Positions 1 through 10,627 of a stretch of DNA of 64,000 nucleotides are shown here, piece by piece. The DNA is taken from NCBI RefSeq assembly GCF_001905825.1, contig NZ_LIVV01000011.1, positions 297,852 through 361,851 of the forward strand, read 5' to 3'. The translations under genes and the position numbers were made by a program. This stretch comes from Streptomyces sp. CB02009 (GTDB taxonomy: Bacteria > Actinomycetota > Actinomycetes > Streptomycetales > Streptomycetaceae). The notes under the pieces are model-generated. The model did no database searches. It had not been told where the DNA came from and worked only from the letters and a program-made list of their open reading frames with translations. Each line of letters opens with the position of its first letter. Within the stretch, counting starts at the first letter, position 1.

Positions 1-2
1 CG

Positions 3-266
3 GAGATCTATCTCTTCGACGACTCGTTCTCCGCGCTCGACTACGAGACCGACGCCCTGCTCCGGGCCGCGCTCGCCCGGGAGACCTCGGACTCGACCGT
101 CGTGATCGTCGCCCAGCGGGTCTCCACCATCCGGGACGCCGACCGGATCGTCGTCCTCGACGAGGGCCGGGTCGTCGGCACCGGACGGCACCAGGAGCTG
201 ATGGCGGACAACGAGACGTACCGGGAGATCGTGCTCTCCCAGCTCACCGAGGCGGAGGCAGCCTGA
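3..266 (+). CDS. ABC exporter, first half-transporter (3' part only)
   Basis: Only the last 87 residues of the nucleotide-binding domain are in the window; the gene begins upstream. Visible are a Walker B region YLFDDSFSALD, a D-loop, and the H-loop segment VIVAQRVSTIRDADRI. The residue after the Walker B aspartate is Asp, not the catalytic Glu, as in the degenerate half of heterodimeric exporters such as TM287/288. The stop overlaps the ATG of the next half-transporter (TGATG), so the two are translationally coupled. The segment closely matches the end of the half-transporter at 21230-22963, indicating a paralogous pair. The substrate cannot be told from the sequence. Confidence 0.93.
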   Translation, partial: EIYLFDDSFSALDYETDALLRAALARETSDSTVVIVAQRVSTIRDADRIVVLDEGRVVGTGRHQELMADNETYREIVLSQLTEAEAA

Positions 267-2227
267 TGGCCGGTCCTGGCGGACGCATGATGGCCGGTGG
301 CGGCCCCGACCAGCGGTCGATGGACTTCAAGGGCTCGGGGAAGCGGCTGCTGAGGCAGCTGGCGCCCGAGCGCGGTGCGCTCTGGGTGATGCTGATCGCC
401 GGTGTGCTGTCGGTGGCGGCCTCCGTGGTCGGCCCGAAGATCCTCGGCAAGGCGACCGACCTCGTCTTCGCGGGTGTCGTCGGGCGGCAGATCGAGGGCG
501 GCACGAAGGCCGAGGCGATCGCGGGCCTGCGGGCCTCGGGCGACTCGGGCATGGCGGACATGCTGAGCGGGGTCGACTTCACGCCGGGGCAGGGGATCGA
601 CTTCTCCGCCGTCGGCGAGGTCCTCCTCGTGGTCCTCGGCGTGTACGTGGCGGCGGGCCTGCTGATGCTGGTCTCCACCCGGATGTCGATCAAGGTGATC
701 AACCGGACGGTCTTCCGGATGCGGGAGGACGTGCAGACGAAGCTGGCGCGGCTCCCCCTGTCGTACTTCGACAAGGCCAAGCGCGGCGAGGTGCTGTCCC
801 GGGCGACCAACGACATCGACAACATCTCGCAGACCCTCCAGCAGTCGATGGGCCAGCTGATCAACTCGCTGCTCACGATCGTCGGCGTGCTCGCGATGAT
901 GTTCTGGATCTCGCCGCTGCTCGCGCTCGTGGCGCTGGTCACGGTGCCGGTCTCGGTCTTCGTCGCGGCGAAGATCGGCAAGCGCTCGCAGCCGCACTTC
1001 GTGCAGCAGTGGAAGACCACGGGCACGCTCAACGCGCACGTGGAGGAGATGTACAGCGGGCACGCCCTGGTGAAGGTCTTCGGGCGGCAGGCGGAGTCCG
1101 CCGCGGACTTCCGCGAGCAGAACGAGGCGCTGTACGAGGCCGGGTTCAAGGCGCAGTTCAACAGCGGTGTGATGCAGCCGGTGATGTTCTTCGTGTCGAA
1201 CATCAACTACGTCCTGGTGGCCGTGGTCGGCGGTCTGCGGGTGGCGAGCGGCACGCTCTCCATCGGCGACGTGCAGGCCTTCATCCAGTACTCGCGCCAG
1301 TTCTCGATGCCGCTGACGCAGGTCGCGTCGATGGCGAACCTGGTGCAGTCGGGCGTGGCCTCCGCCGAGCGGATCTTCGAGCTGCTCGACGCGGAGGAGC
1401 AGGAGCCGGACGCGCCGGCCGACAAGGCCGACAAGCGGGGGCCGTCCCTGGTCGTCGGCTGGGAGACGGCCGACCTCAAGGGGAAGGTCGCCCTGGAGGG
1501 CGTCTCCTTCCGCTACGAGGCCGACAAGCCGCTCATCGAGGACCTGTCGCTCACGGTGGAGCCGGGACAGACGGTCGCGATCGTCGGCCCGACCGGCGCC
1601 GGCAAGACGACCCTGGTCAACCTGCTCATGCGGTTCTACGAGGTCACGGGCGGCCGGATCACCCTCGACGGGGTGGACATCGCCTCGATGTCCCGGGAGC
1701 GGCTGCGGACCGGGATCGGCATGGTCCTCCAGGACACGTGGCTGTTCGGCGGCACCATCGCGGACAACATCGCGTACGGCGCCACGCGCGCGGTGACCCG
1801 GGCGGAGATCGAGGAGGCGGCGCGGGCCGCGCACGCCGACCGCTTCGTCCGCACGCTGCCCGAGGGGTACGACACGGTCATCGACGACGACGGGGCGGGG
1901 GTCAGCGCGGGCGAGAAGCAGCTGATCACCATCGCGCGGGCGTTCCTGTCCGACCCGGTGATCCTCGTCCTCGACGAGGCCACCAGCTCGGTCGACACCC
2001 GGACCGAGGTCCTGATCCAGAAGGCGATGGCCCGACTGGCCCACGGGCGCACCTCGTTCGTGATCGCGCACCGGCTCTCCACGATCCGGGACGCGGACGT
2101 GATCCTGGTGATGGAGAACGGCTCGATCGTCGAACAGGGCACGCACGAGGAGCTGTTGTCGTCCGGCGGGGCGTACGCCCGGTTGTACGCGGCGCAGTTC
2201 GCGCAGGCGGTCGCGGAGGTCGACTGA
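266..2227 (+). CDS. ABC exporter, second half-transporter (TMD-NBD)
   Basis: 653 residues. An N-terminal tail precedes a six-helix exporter-type membrane domain (about residues 30-330). The ATPase domain (about 400-650) has Walker A GPTGAGKTT near residue 440, a signature altered to VSAGEKQ in place of LSGGQ, Walker B ILVLDEATSSVD with the catalytic Glu, and an H-loop IAHRLSTIRDAD. An altered signature here together with the Asp-substituted Walker B of the upstream partner is the usual layout of a heterodimer with one consensus and one degenerate ATP site. It starts at the ATG overlapping the previous stop. It is strongly similar in order and sequence to the protein at 19326-21233. The pair is likely a drug or lipid exporter; substrate unknown. 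Confidence 0.93.
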   Translation: MAGPGGRMMAGGGPDQRSMDFKGSGKRLLRQLAPERGALWVMLIAGVLSVAASVVGPKILGKATDLVFAGVVGRQIEGGTKAEAIAGLRASGDSGMADMLSGVDFTPGQGIDFSAVGEVLLVVLGVYVAAGLLMLVSTRMSIKVINRTVFRMREDVQTKLARLPLSYFDKAKRGEVLSRATNDIDNISQTLQQSMGQLINSLLTIVGVLAMMFWISPLLALVALVTVPVSVFVAAKIGKRSQPHFVQQWKTTGTLNAHVEEMYSGHALVKVFGRQAESAADFREQNEALYEAGFKAQFNSGVMQPVMFFVSNINYVLVAVVGGLRVASGTLSIGDVQAFIQYSRQFSMPLTQVASMANLVQSGVASAERIFELLDAEEQEPDAPADKADKRGPSLVVGWETADLKGKVALEGVSFRYEADKPLIEDLSLTVEPGQTVAIVGPTGAGKTTLVNLLMRFYEVTGGRITLDGVDIASMSRERLRTGIGMVLQDTWLFGGTIADNIAYGATRAVTRAEIEEAARAAHADRFVRTLPEGYDTVIDDDGAGVSAGEKQLITIARAFLSDPVILVLDEATSSVDTRTEVLIQKAMARLAHGRTSFVIAHRLSTIRDADVILVMENGSIVEQGTHEELLSSGGAYARLYAAQFAQAVAEVD

Positions 2228-2260
2228 ACGGGCGGGTGACCCGTGCCGCATGATGGCGGC

Positions 2261-3564
2261 ATGGGTCACACAGTCAGAGGTTCCTGGGTGCCGTCGGTCG
2301 CTCTCCGGGTCGGGGCCGGAAACGTGGAGGTGTCCGCGCTGCTGCTCGGCGCGGACGGCCGGGTCCGGGGAGACGCGGACATGGTGTTCGAGGGCCAGCC
2401 GGTCCATCCGTCCGGTGCGGTCCGCCACGAAGAGGCCTCCCTGGTCGTCGAGTTGGGCGCGGTGGAGGCGGCGGTCGAGCGGATCGTCGTCGCCGGGTCG
2501 GCCGGCGGCGGTGTCCTGTCGGCGGTGGCCCCGGACGGGGAGGCCGTCGTCGCGTGCACGGTGACGGGCGGGCCGGACGCGCTGGCCGTCGTCCTCGCGG
2601 AGTTCTTCCGGGAGTCGGGCGGGTGGAAGGCCGTGGAGGGCGGCCGGGGGTACGCCTCCGGGCTCGCCGGACTCGTCACGGCGTACGGCGTGGACGTGGC
2701 GGAGGAGGAGCCGGCCGCCGTCGCCGGTCCCGTACCGCTGACGGGGGTGGCGAAGGTGCCGGGCCAGGCACCGCCCGTGGCGGGTGCGCCGGCCGCCTGG
2801 GAGCCGGTGGGGGCGCAGCCTGGGGCGACCGCCGGGGAGCCGGTCGGGGCGCTGTTCGCGCCGCCCGTCGTCGGAGGTCCGCTGCCGGTCGCCGCGGCGG
2901 CCGGACAGGTCGCGGCGCCCGCTCCCCCGGGGCCGTTCCCGCCGGCCGACCGGCCGTACGAGCTCGTCGAGGGCTGGGAGTTCGGCCCCGTCTTCGAGCC
3001 CTTCGTCGTCGAGGGCCGCGGCAACGACGTGATCCAGCTCGACGACCGCGTCGGGGACGGTCCCGTCCTCGTCGAGGTCGCACAGGAGGGCCGGGGGTAC
3101 CTGGGCCTCTTCACGCTCGACCGGCGCAACAGGGACGAGACCGACTTCCTCCTCAACGACCTGCTGCCCGAGTTCCGGGGCAGCACGTTCGCCCAGGTCC
3201 CCAAGGGCCGGCCGCTGCGCATGCGGCTCGCCGCCGACCACCGCTGGATCCTGCGGGTGAAGCCGCTGGCCGCCGCCCGCCGCCTGGAGGGAACGCTGCA
3301 CGGCTACGGCCCCGAGCTGCTGGTCTACCGCGGCGGCGGGGCGGACCTCCGGGTGGACTTCCAGGGCAGCCCGGAGGACGGCCGCGGGTACGCCGGCATC
3401 CAGAGCTACGGGGTCGAGGGGCGCACCGGCGGGCGACTGCCCGCCATGGACCTGCTCCTCAACGAGATCGGGCCGCTCCGGCAGACCGTCCCGGTCCCGC
3501 GGGGGCCGCAGCTGCTGCACCTGCGTGCCGAGGGCGCGTGGACGTTCACCGTCCAGGAGCTGGA

Positions 3565-3568
<4 letters not shown>
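2261..3568 (+). CDS. TerD-family domain protein, long form
   Basis: 435 residues from the ATG at 2261; a GTG at 2243 in the same frame would add six residues. The N-terminal region (VALRVGAGNVEVSALLLGADGRVR...DMVFEGQPVHPSGAV) has the pattern of the TerD/CABP fold found in tellurite-stress and calcium-binding proteins. An Ala/Pro/Gly-rich linker (about residues 150-235) follows. The C-terminal half contains two similar segments, each with a WEF/PEL-type strand, a [GR]GxDVIQL or GADLRVDF strand and a GYxGI/GLF turn. The function of such long TerD proteins is not established. The gene ends tail-to-tail with hrdA, and both TAG stops lie inside one CTAG palindrome (3565-3568). Confidence 0.8.
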
Positions 3569-4572
<1,004 letters not shown>

Positions 4573-4720
4573 GGCGGGCGACCTCCAGGGAGGGTGATCG
4601 CTGCCGGTCCGGGGGCGTAGGGCAGCGGGACGACACCGTTACCCAGTGTGGGGTACGACACAGTGAGCCCACGAGGGGCGTGCGGTGACTTTTTGAGACC
4701 GGGGCGTGACTGACTGTGCG

Positions 4721-6604
4721 TCAGAGGGCGGCGGCGCCGTGTACTTGCAGCGCAGTCTTGTACTGCTGGAGGACGAAGAGCTCCTGCTGGGCGGCGCCCA
4801 CCTGCTCGGGGCTCGTGTGCCCCAGTCGCTTCAGCGCCGCATTGAGCTGTTCGATACGACGGTCGACGGCACGGCGCCGGACGGTGACCAGTTGGTCGGA
4901 CGCGTAGACCTCGTCGGCGCCCTTGGCGGCGTAGATCCTCTCTACGGCAAGCTCGCGCACGAGGGTGCGCACAGTGTCATTGGGCGCAGATTCGAGGACA
5001 GCGTCCACGTAATCGGCAGGGGCGCCGTCCGCGCCGCCCGCGTCCTGGATGCACTGCCGGACGGCGGCATACGGCGGTGCGGTGAACTCGTCAACCCCGT
5101 ACGCGTCAAAGAAGGGGGAGACCAGCTCGGGCCGCTGCAGGGCCAGCTTGAGGAGTTCACGCTCGGTCTGATGGACGGGACTGCGCAGGTTGAGCGGGGG
5201 CCCGGCGGGTGTGGTGGGGGCCGTCACGTCGTCGTACGAGCGCTGCCGGGAAGGCTCGGGGGCGCCGCCCTTGCCACGCTGCCACTGGGCGATCCGGCTG
5301 ACCCGCCGCACGACGAACTGGTCCTCCATGATGCCGAGGAGGCCCGCGAGCTTGACCGAGACCCTTTGGCGTACGGACAGGTCCTTGAGCTTCGCGACGA
5401 TCGGGGCGGCTTCGTCCAGCGCCGCCGCCTGGCCTCCGGCGGTGTCTAGGTCGTACCGCTTCACGATCTGCCGGAGCGCGAAGTCGAAGAGCGGAACACG
5501 GGGCTCTGCCAGCTCGGCGACCGCCTCGTCGCCCTTCGCGAGGCGCAGGTCGCAGGGGTCCATGCCGTCGGGGGCGATGGCGATGTAGGTCTCGGCGGCG
5601 AACTTCTGGTCGTCCTCGAAGGCGCGCAGGGCGGCCTTCTGGCCGGCGGCGTCGCCGTCGAAGGTGAAGATGACGCGGGCCGAGCCGTTGTCCATGAGGA
5701 GCCGGCGGAGGATCTTGATGTGGTCGCCGCCGAAGGCGGTGCCGCAGGTGGCGATGGCGGTGGTGACGCCGGCCAGGTGGCAGGCCATGACGTCGGTGTA
5801 GCCCTCGACGACGACGGCCCGGCTGACCTTGGCGATGTCCTTCTTGGCCAGGTCGATGCCGTAGAGCACCTGGGACTTCTTGTAGATCGGGGTCTCGGGC
5901 GTGTTGAGGTACTTGGGCCCGTTGTCGTCGTCGCGGAGCTTGCGCGCGCCGAAGCCGACGATCTCGCCGCCGACGTCCTTGATCGGCCACATGAGGCGGC
6001 CGCGGAAGCGGTCGATGGGGCCGCGGCGGCCGTCCTGGGAGAGTCCGGAGAGGATCAGTTCCTTGTCGGAGAAGCCCTTGCCGCGCAGGTAGCGGGTGAG
6101 GTGGTCCCAGCCGGCCGGGGAGTAGCCGACGCCGAAGTGGGCCGCGGCGGCCTGGTCGAAGCCGCGCTCGGCGAGGAACTTCCGGCCGATCTCGGCCTCG
6201 GGCGAGTCGAGTTGCCCGACGTAGAACTCGGCGGCGACCTTGTGGGCCTCGACCAGGCGGATGCGCTCCCCGCGCTGGTGGCCGGGGTTGTAGCCGCCCT
6301 CCTCGTACCGCAGGGTGATGCCCGCCTTGGCGGCGAGGCGCTCGACCGTCTCCGAGAAGGAGAGGTGGTCGATCTTCATCACGAAGGCGATGGTGTCGCC
6401 GCCCTCCTGGCAGCCGAAGCAGTGGAAGAGTCCCTTGCTCGGGCTGACCTGGAAGGAGGGCGACTTCTCGTCGTGGAAGGGGCAGAGGCCCTTGAGGTTC
6501 CCGCCGCCCGCGTTGCGGAGCTGGAGGTACTCGGACACGACGGCGTCGATCGGGACCGCGTCCCGGACCGCCTTCACGTCGTCATCGTTGATCCTGCCTG
6601 CCAC
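4721..6604 (-). CDS. dnaG: DNA primase
   Basis: 627 residues; synthesises RNA primers at the replication fork in complex with DnaB. The N-terminal zinc-binding domain has CPFHDEKSPSF followed by FHCFGC (CHC2 type, residues about 40-65). The Toprim catalytic core shows VVVEGYTDVMA and FTFDGDAAGQKAALRAF (around 260-320), with the acidic residues that bind metal. The C-terminal part (about 440-627) is the helicase-interaction region, with a low-complexity linker before it. GTG start at 6604 with the conserved opening AGRINDDDVKAVRDAVPIDAVV. It lies upstream of hrdA on the same strand with a 148-bp gap, so hrdA may be read from it or from its own promoter in that gap. Confidence 0.97.
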   Translation of the reverse strand: MAGRINDDDVKAVRDAVPIDAVVSEYLQLRNAGGGNLKGLCPFHDEKSPSFQVSPSKGLFHCFGCQEGGDTIAFVMKIDHLSFSETVERLAAKAGITLRYEEGGYNPGHQRGERIRLVEAHKVAAEFYVGQLDSPEAEIGRKFLAERGFDQAAAAHFGVGYSPAGWDHLTRYLRGKGFSDKELILSGLSQDGRRGPIDRFRGRLMWPIKDVGGEIVGFGARKLRDDDNGPKYLNTPETPIYKKSQVLYGIDLAKKDIAKVSRAVVVEGYTDVMACHLAGVTTAIATCGTAFGGDHIKILRRLLMDNGSARVIFTFDGDAAGQKAALRAFEDDQKFAAETYIAIAPDGMDPCDLRLAKGDEAVAELAEPRVPLFDFALRQIVKRYDLDTAGGQAAALDEAAPIVAKLKDLSVRQRVSVKLAGLLGIMEDQFVVRRVSRIAQWQRGKGGAPEPSRQRSYDDVTAPTTPAGPPLNLRSPVHQTERELLKLALQRPELVSPFFDAYGVDEFTAPPYAAVRQCIQDAGGADGAPADYVDAVLESAPNDTVRTLVRELAVERIYAAKGADEVYASDQLVTVRRRAVDRRIEQLNAALKRLGHTSPEQVGAAQQELFVLQQYKTALQVHGAAAL

Positions 6605-6633
6605 GCATGAAGTCTACGGGTGTCCCACCCCTT

Positions 6634-7893
6634 TCAGATCAGGCTCTCCAGGGGTACGGAGGGGTCGGCGAGGGCCTCCGGGTCCACGGCCGTACGGGCC
6701 CTGATGAGGTCCTGGATCGGGCCTGTGACGTCCCACACATTCACGTTCATCCCGGCGAGGACGCGGCCCTCCTTGAGCCAGAAGGCGATGAACTCGCGCT
6801 TGCCGGTGTCGCCGCGGACCACGACCTGGTCGTACGAGCCGGGGGGCGCCCAGCCGGAGTACTCCATGCCCAGGTCGTACTGGTCGGAGAAGAAGTAGGG
6901 GACGCGGTCGTAGGAGACGCGCTGCCCGAGCATGGCGCGGGCGGCGGCCGGGCCGCCGTTGAGGGCATTGGCCCAGTGCTCGACGCGGAGCCGGGTGTGG
7001 AGCAGCGGGTGGTGGGCGGCGGCCACGTCGCCGGCGGCGAAGACGTCGGGGTCGGAGGTCCGCAGCGCCTCGTCGACGGCGATGCCGCCGCCGTCGGCGC
7101 GGTCGACGAGGGCGAGCCCGGAGTTCTCGGCGAGGACGGTGCGGGGGGCCGCGCCGATCGCGGCGAGCACGGCGTGTGCCGGGTGCTCCTCGCCGTCGTC
7201 GGTGCGGACGGCGAGGACCATGCCGTCCTGGCCGACGATCTCGGTGAGCCGGGCGCCGAAGTGGAAGCGGACGCCGTGGTCGGTGTGCAGGTCGGCGAAG
7301 AGCTGGCCGAGCTCGGGGCCGAGGACCCGGTGCAGCGGGGTGGGGTCGGACTCGACGACGGTGACCTCGGCGCCGTAGCCGCGGGCGGCGGCGGCGACCT
7401 CCAGGCCGATCCAGCCGGCGCCGGCGATCACCAGGTGGCCGTTGTCGCGGCCGAGGGTGGTGAGGACCTGGCGGAGCCGGTCGGCGTGGGCGAGCCGGCG
7501 CAGGTGGTGGACGCCGGCGAGCTCGGTGCCGGGGACGTCGAGGCGGCGGGGCTCGGCGCCGGTGGCGAGGAGCAGCTTGTCGTAGCGGATGACGGTGCCG
7601 TCGCCGAGGCGCACGGTGCGGGCCTCGCGGTCGATCGCGGTGACGGACTGCCCGAGGTGCAGTTCGATGTCGTGGCCCGCGTACCAGGCGGCCTCGTGGA
7701 CGAAGACGCTGTCGCGTTCCTTCGCGCCGGTCAGGTACCCCTTGGACAGGGGTGGGCGCTCGTAGGGGTGGTCGCGTTCGTCGCCGATGAGGATCACCCG
7801 GCCGTTGAACCCCTCGGCACGCAGGGTCTCCGCCGCTTTGGCCCCTGCCAGGCCCCCGCCGACGATGACAAAGGTCTGATCTGCGTCGACCAC
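6634..7893 (-). CDS. NAD(P)/FAD-dependent oxidoreductase, ferredoxin-reductase type
   Basis: 419 residues. The N-terminal FAD-binding Rossmann motif VIVGGGLAGAKAAETL and the YERPPLSKGYL segment are typical of rubredoxin/ferredoxin reductases of aromatic dioxygenase and P450 systems. A second dinucleotide fold for NAD(P)H (LVIAGAGWIGLEVAAAARGYG) lies near residue 150. The FAD-contact motif VFAAGDVA is near 285, and a reductase C-terminal domain follows. The likely reaction is transfer of electrons from NAD(P)H to a ferredoxin or rubredoxin, but no partner gene is adjacent. GTG start with GAGGAGG 7 nt upstream. It is head-to-tail with dnaG, about 30 bp apart. Confidence 0.9.
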   Translation of the reverse strand: MVDADQTFVIVGGGLAGAKAAETLRAEGFNGRVILIGDERDHPYERPPLSKGYLTGAKERDSVFVHEAAWYAGHDIELHLGQSVTAIDREARTVRLGDGTVIRYDKLLLATGAEPRRLDVPGTELAGVHHLRRLAHADRLRQVLTTLGRDNGHLVIAGAGWIGLEVAAAARGYGAEVTVVESDPTPLHRVLGPELGQLFADLHTDHGVRFHFGARLTEIVGQDGMVLAVRTDDGEEHPAHAVLAAIGAAPRTVLAENSGLALVDRADGGGIAVDEALRTSDPDVFAAGDVAAAHHPLLHTRLRVEHWANALNGGPAAARAMLGQRVSYDRVPYFFSDQYDLGMEYSGWAPPGSYDQVVVRGDTGKREFIAFWLKEGRVLAGMNVNVWDVTGPIQDLIRARTAVDPEALADPSVPLESLI

Positions 7894-8015
7894 GTCGTTT
7901 CCTCCTCTTTGCGACCGCTTCCAACCTACGCCCCCGGGCGTTCGTCGGGCCGTACCGCCTCGGGCCGTGCATGCGAGCGTCCCGCACGGAGGGTGGTGAC
8001 GGAAGAGGGCCGACT

Positions 8016-8048
8016 CCCCGGGGGTGCCCCGGCGGGGCGCCCCCGGGG
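8016..8048 (-). terminator. Terminator of dgt
   Basis: Fifteen-base arms (8016-8030 and 8034-8048) around a GGC loop, with one G-T mismatch. It lies 11 bp past the dgt stop in the direction of dgt transcription. The stem is GC-only with no clear U-tract, as is usual for Streptomyces terminators. Confidence 0.7.
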
Positions 8049-8058
8049 CCTTGCGGGC

Positions 8059-9432
8059 TCAGCCGTGGTGCGGACGGAGACGCGCGTGCAGGGCGCGGGC
8101 GGAGGCGTCGGTGAGGGAGGCGATCTGGTCGACGATGACGCGCTTGCGGGCCCGGTCGTCGCGCGCCTGGTCGAACAGCGACCGGAACTGGGGTTCGAGC
8201 CCGTCGGGGGCGCGGGCGACGAGCGCCTCGGCGAGTTCGGCGACGACGACGCGCTGGTCGGCGCGGAGGGCCTCCTGCTGGGGGCGCTGCATCACGTACC
8301 GGTCGGCGACGGCCTTGAGGACCGCGCACTCGTTGCGGGTCTCCCGGGGGACGACCAGTTCGGCGGCGTAGCGGGTGAGGCGGCCTGAGCCGTAGGCCTG
8401 CCGGGTGGCGCCCTCGGCGGCGAGGGCGAACCGGCCGATGAGCTCGCTGGTGGCGTCCTTGAGGCGGGCCTGGGCGACGGCCGAGCCGTCGTAGCCGTGC
8501 GGCCACCACTCCTGGTCGACGAGCCGGTCGAGGGCCTCGGCGAGCTCCTGCGGGTCGGTGTCGTCGGGGACGTAGCGGCCGATGGCGACGGCGGCGATGT
8601 CGGCGCGCTCGGGCTCGGCGAGGAGGAGGTTGGGGTCGATGTGACCGGCGTGCAGGCCGTCCTCGAAGTCGTGGACCGAGTAGGCCACGTCGTCGGCCCA
8701 GTCCATGACCTGGGCCTCGAAGCACTTGCGGTGGCCGGGGGCGCCCTGCCGGATCCAGGCGAAGACCGGCAGGTCGTCCTCGTACACGCCGAACTTGGAC
8801 GAGCCGGGGTCGTCGGGGTGGCCGCCGCGCGGCCACGGGTACTTGGTGGCGGCGTCGAGGGCGGCGCGGGTGAGGTTGAGCCCGACGCTGACGGGCTCGC
8901 CCTCGGCGTCCTTCACGAAGCGCTTGGGCTCGATCCGGGTGAGGAGGCGGAGCGACTGGGCGTTCCCCTCGAAGCCGCCGCAGTCCTTGGCGACGTCGTT
9001 GAGCGCCTGCTCGCCGTTGTGCCCGAAGGGCGGGTGGCCCATGTCGTGGGAGAGGCACGCTGCCTCGACGAGGTCGGGGTCGCAGCCGAGGGCGGCGCCG
9101 AGCTCCCGGCCGACCTGGGCGCACTCCAGGGAGTGGGTGAGCCGGGTGCGGGGGCTGGCGTCCCAGGCGTGGCCCCGGGTTCCGGGGGTGACGACCTGCG
9201 TCTTGCCGGCGAGCCTGCGGAGCGCGGCGGAGTGCAGCACGCGGGCGCGGTCGCGCTGGAAGGCGGTGCGGCCGGGGCGTTTGTCGGGCTCGGCGGCCCA
9301 GCGGTCGGTCGCGTCGGCGTCGTAGCCGGGGGTGTCGGCGGCGCCGGTGTTGCCGGTGGGGTCCGGGCTGTCCTTGATCTCCGCGCCGCCTGTGCTGCCT
9401 GTGCTGTCTGTGCCGTCTGCGATGCCTGCCAT
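8059..9432 (-). CDS. dgt: dGTP triphosphohydrolase-like HD-domain protein
   Basis: 457 residues. Hydrolyses deoxynucleoside triphosphates to nucleoside plus tripolyphosphate, controlling dNTP pools. HD-domain metal ligands are visible in RLTHSLECAQVGREL (H of TH), CLSHDMGHPPFGHNGE (the HD pair) and VMDWADDVAYSVHD. The opening GRTAFQRDRARVLHSAALRRLAGKTQV is the conserved Dgt entry. The first 45 residues are a Gly/Thr/Asp-rich tail with short near-repeats (DSTGSTGG, DPTGNTGA) that look unstructured. The start is the ATG at 9432; the frame stays open upstream but loses sense. In actinomycetes dgt commonly sits next to dnaG, as here. Confidence 0.93.
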   Translation of the reverse strand: MAGIADGTDSTGSTGGAEIKDSPDPTGNTGAADTPGYDADATDRWAAEPDKRPGRTAFQRDRARVLHSAALRRLAGKTQVVTPGTRGHAWDASPRTRLTHSLECAQVGRELGAALGCDPDLVEAACLSHDMGHPPFGHNGEQALNDVAKDCGGFEGNAQSLRLLTRIEPKRFVKDAEGEPVSVGLNLTRAALDAATKYPWPRGGHPDDPGSSKFGVYEDDLPVFAWIRQGAPGHRKCFEAQVMDWADDVAYSVHDFEDGLHAGHIDPNLLLAEPERADIAAVAIGRYVPDDTDPQELAEALDRLVDQEWWPHGYDGSAVAQARLKDATSELIGRFALAAEGATRQAYGSGRLTRYAAELVVPRETRNECAVLKAVADRYVMQRPQQEALRADQRVVVAELAEALVARAPDGLEPQFRSLFDQARDDRARKRVIVDQIASLTDASARALHARLRPHHG

Positions 9433-9467
9433 GCACCGAAGGTAACCGGAGGGGCCGACAGAAGCGC

Positions 9468-10460
9468 TCAGACGGTGGCGAGTTCCCGCTCCCGGGTGGT
9501 CGCGCGCAGTGCCGCGTCGTAGCGGTGCAGGACCAGCCGGGCGAGGGCCGGGTGGGCGCCGAGGGGCGCGGAGGCGATCCAGGGCGCGTGGGCGGCGGCG
9601 CGGGTGGCGAAGAGGCCGGGGGCGGTGAAGCAGGAGGCGACGGCGACCCGGTGGCGGCCCCGGGCGGCGAGGGCGCGGACGGCGTCGGGCACGGTGGGCG
9701 CGGCGGCGGAGGCGTACGCGGCGACGACGGGGACGCCGCCGAGCCGCTCGCCGAGCAGGGTGGCGATCCGGCGGAGCTCGGCGCCGGAGCGGGGGTCGCG
9801 GGACCCGGCGGAGGCGAGGACGACCCCGGCGGCCCGCGAGGCGCCGTCCTCGGGGGTCCAGCCGGCCTGCGCGAGCCGGTCGGCGAGGCCCTCGACGAGC
9901 AGGGGGTGCGCACCGAGCGGCCCGGCCACGCGGGCGCGGAGTCCGGGCGCGGCGGCGAGGGCGGCGGGCAGGTCGTGGGTGACGTGGTACCCGGGGGCGA
10001 GGAGCAGGGGGACGAGGACGGCCTCGCGGCCCTCGGCGGCGAGCTCCGCGAGGGCGGCGTCGAGGAGCGGGGTGTTCAGCTCGATGTGCGCGAGGCGTAC
10101 GTCGAGGCCGGGGCGCAGGTCCCCGACCCGCTCGAGGAGGCGGCCGAGGGTGGCACGGGCGCGGGGGTCCCGACTGCCGTGGCCGACGGCGACGAGAACG
10201 GGCGCGGTCGGGGCGGCTCCCGCGCGGGCGGGGCGGAAGGATGCGGCTCCCCCGCGGGCGGGTGCGGTCGGGGTCGCTCCTGCGCGGGCGGGGGCGGGTG
10301 TGGCGGGGCCTGGGGTGTTCATGGGCGGGGGTACCTCCTGCTCGTGCTTCCGCGGCCGGTGGCCGTACGGACGCACGTGGCCGAGCTGGATTCCGAGCTG
10401 CTCGGTGATCCTGCCGAGCAGTCCGGCGGCGTTGGCGAAGGTGCTGTCCGGCTCCGTCAT
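9468..10460 (-). CDS. Sirohydrochlorin chelatase / CbiX-like
   Basis: 330 residues, inserting Fe2+ (or Co2+) into sirohydrochlorin to make siroheme, the cofactor of sulfite and nitrite reductases. The chelatase signature VLVAVGHGSRDPRARATL begins near residue 90, with a metal-binding His in HGS. A second His region (LAPGYHVTHDLPAAL) and a repeated second half (VVLASAGSRDPRSGAEL) show the duplicated two-domain form. A Pro/Ala-rich linker (residues 47-88) contains near-repeats ARAGATPTAPAR. Start choice: the ATG at 10460 has AGGA 7 nt upstream and coding-like G/C third positions; an ATG at 10322 has a stronger AGGAGGT site. Siroheme is needed by NirB at 32 kb, a plausible partner. Confidence 0.85.
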   Translation of the reverse strand: MTEPDSTFANAAGLLGRITEQLGIQLGHVRPYGHRPRKHEQEVPPPMNTPGPATPAPARAGATPTAPARGGAASFRPARAGAAPTAPVLVAVGHGSRDPRARATLGRLLERVGDLRPGLDVRLAHIELNTPLLDAALAELAAEGREAVLVPLLLAPGYHVTHDLPAALAAAPGLRARVAGPLGAHPLLVEGLADRLAQAGWTPEDGASRAAGVVLASAGSRDPRSGAELRRIATLLGERLGGVPVVAAYASAAAPTVPDAVRALAARGRHRVAVASCFTAPGLFATRAAAHAPWIASAPLGAHPALARLVLHRYDAALRATTRERELATV

Positions 10461-10627
10461 GCACCGATCCTGCGGGGCACAGGTTGCCTGCCCGTTGCAC
10501 GGGGGTCACGACTGTTTTCCGTGACCTCACGCGGGTGCGCCGGCGGGTGTCAGGTGCGCGCGGCGCAGCTCCCCGCACCTACCCTGCCCCCTTTCCTCAT
10601 TCCGAATCACGGAATATCTTTTCCACC

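Noticed and set aside
4573..4720. Terminator hairpin between dnaG and hrdA
   Set aside because: Only a 5-bp arm (CTGAC/GTCAG) was found, too short to support a terminator; readthrough or a separate hrdA promoter remain open.
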